Positions 63,109 to 64,000 of a DNA stretch of 64,000 nt are shown here, piece by piece. The translations under genes were made by a program, and so were the position numbers. This DNA comes from Chionis minor (lineage: Eukaryota > Chordata > Aves > Charadriiformes > Chionididae), in contig VZSF01000109.1 in assembly GCA_013398295.1 (NCBI GenBank), forward strand, positions 262,885 to 326,884, read 5' to 3'. Below the pieces are notes generated by a model that was not told the DNA's origin, made no database searches, and saw nothing but the letters and a program-made list of their open reading frames with translations. The first letter of the stretch is position 1; each line of letters starts with the position of its first letter.

Positions 63109-64000
63109 TTAATCTTCCCCAAGTCAAGTTTGGTTTTCCCATGATGGTAATTGGTGCGTGATCTGTCCTTATCTTGACCCGTGAGCATTTTCATCTTATT
63201 TTTCATCTTATTCTCTTCCCCTGTCCTGCTGAGGAGGGCAAAGTGGCTTGGTGGGCATCTGACAGCCAGCCGATTTGAACCCACCACAAAATCTCACAAA
63301 CTTAGAGAATACTTTCAGTCTCAGTGTTCCAGTCGGTAGCTTTAACAAGCTTTCGAGATCAAGCATCATACCCAGATTCATTTTGGTGGAATTACTTCCA
63401 GATTAGCACCTCAGTTGATCATCTTTAGCTAAGCTCTTCTAGCTGAACATCACTAAATAAGCTATGAAAAAAGTGTTGCTTTTAGGTAGAGTCAAGAAAA
63501 GAAATACAGTCCATTGCTTAACTTTTGGTTTTCGATTAGTGGTCTGTGAAACATCAGTGTTTCCCTCCTTTAACATAGTTGCTCTTTGAGGATCTCTGTG
63601 TAGATTTTTTTTCTTTAAATTATGCCAATGGACTTTTCTGCATCCTAATAATTTTTTCAGTCCAAGCAGATCTGAATTTGAGTCAGGGACTTATCTGAAA
63701 GGTGATGTAACTATCTTTCCTTCTTTCATACTCAGAAAGAGTGAAGTTTCTCTTCTTGAGAAGGCACTGTCTGAGAAGGAAGCTGCCAGTCATTGAAGTG
63801 AGAAGAATCCACAGCTATAACAGCAACCAGATATAACATACCCAGTGCCCATATACTATAAGGCAAGGAATTTATTTATAAGAAGTCCCCATAAAATTGA
63901 AAAGTGTCAGCATTCATAAACCAAGCAGATTGAAGAGATCTCTTTTAGCTCGTGCTGTCAAGTATGTCTTCTGGAAAGGGCACCCAGCTGAAGTGCCTTT

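Larger units (their letters stand above)
62110..63288 (+). mobile_element. Well-preserved avian solo LTR, sense (ERVL-like)
   Basis: The element starts TGTATTGGGTTTATG at 62110 and ends CCACCACA at 63288, the TG...CA ends of a retroviral LTR. The flanking pentamers AAGTC (62105-62109) and AAATC (63289-63293) match at four of five bases, consistent with a 5-bp target duplication. Inside are a TATA-like atatttaag near 62279, imperfect tandem units of roughly 45-50 bp built around 'gaccc...ggagcag' (about 62500-62770), and a poly(A) signal. Excluding the duplicated 129 bp at the N, it is about 1.05 kb. No internal retroviral genes are present, so it is a solo LTR from recombination. The class assignment is from memory. 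Confidence 0.85.
36644..64000 (+). other. LAMA2: LAMA2 intron (human intron 12 equivalent, 5' part)
   Basis: The donor is gtaagt. The next expected exon would encode the L4a segment after YLGNK, which in mammals begins around LPAVGGQ; I could not find it, so at least 27.3 kb of this intron lies in the window. Contents are small tandem duplications (38065-38111, 39028-39071, 55357-55424), a tRNA-derived SINE (39640-39900), an LTR (43750-44014), a T/G-rich tract (45077-45123), an inverted repeat (52999-53039), CR1 fragments (56053-56125, 57981-58175, 61150-61420), and LTRs (57239-57975, 62110-63288). I see nothing identifiable in about 36650-38060, 39075-39635, 39905-43745, 44015-52995, 53040-56050, 58180-61145, 61425-62105 or 63290-64000 beyond AT-rich DNA and short simple repeats. 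Confidence 0.85.

Noticed and set aside
1..64000. LAMA1 rather than LAMA2
   Set aside because: Several exon motifs (ADLMMFAHKDP, KDEKHA, GPCICK with GCEECFCSG, GYFRPKG) fit LAMA2 as I remember it better than LAMA1. A phylogeny with both paralogs would settle it.
1..64000. CRISPR arrays, operons, phage or plasmid features
   Set aside because: There is spliced vertebrate coding sequence, CR1 and LTR repeats, and no regularly spaced direct repeats or clustered ORFs.

Overview
This window is vertebrate nuclear DNA, almost certainly from a bird. It is AT-rich and intron-dominated, with CR1 LINE copies of several ages and avian-type LTRs, and there is no bacterial or phage gene organisation. The only gene I can support is the laminin alpha-2 chain gene (LAMA2, merosin) on the + strand. 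Eight consecutive coding exons are visible at 14439-14618, 16740-16829, 19058-19175, 20758-20936, 22344-22443, 31091-31251, 34965-35105 and 36470-36643. All have AG/GT borders, join in frame without a stop, and total 1143 nt (381 codons). From memory of human LAMA2 they correspond to human exons 5 to 12, about residues 214-594, with the same exon lengths. They encode the C-terminal part of the laminin N-terminal (LN) domain, four laminin EGF-like (LE) modules, and the start of the first laminin IV type A domain.

Layout. 1-14438 is the 3' part of the intron before the first visible exon. It carries an antisense LTR relic and a cluster of CR1 copies, including a young antisense CR1 nested in an ancient sense CR1. 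14439-22443 holds five exons with short introns. 22444-31090 is a long intron with an antisense LTR, a CpG-rich patch and a roughly 1.9 kb ancient CR1. 31091-36643 holds the last three exons. 36644-64000 is more than 27.3 kb of one intron that does not end in the window. It holds a tRNA-derived SINE, three LTRs, and CR1 fragments. One of those LTRs is a well preserved solo LTR at 62110-63288.

The window has two assembly gaps (single N). The one at 62907 is flanked by an exact 129-bp duplication, which I read as an unmerged contig overlap rather than biology. The short ORFs outside the exons are chance or retroelement-derived. I did not find a convincing new biological system. The points most worth checking are the duplication at the N, a Tyr-to-Ser change in a conserved LE1 motif, the nested CR1, a CpG-rich intronic patch, a 22-bp perfect palindrome, and the sense-oriented LTR with an intact poly(A) signal inside the gene.
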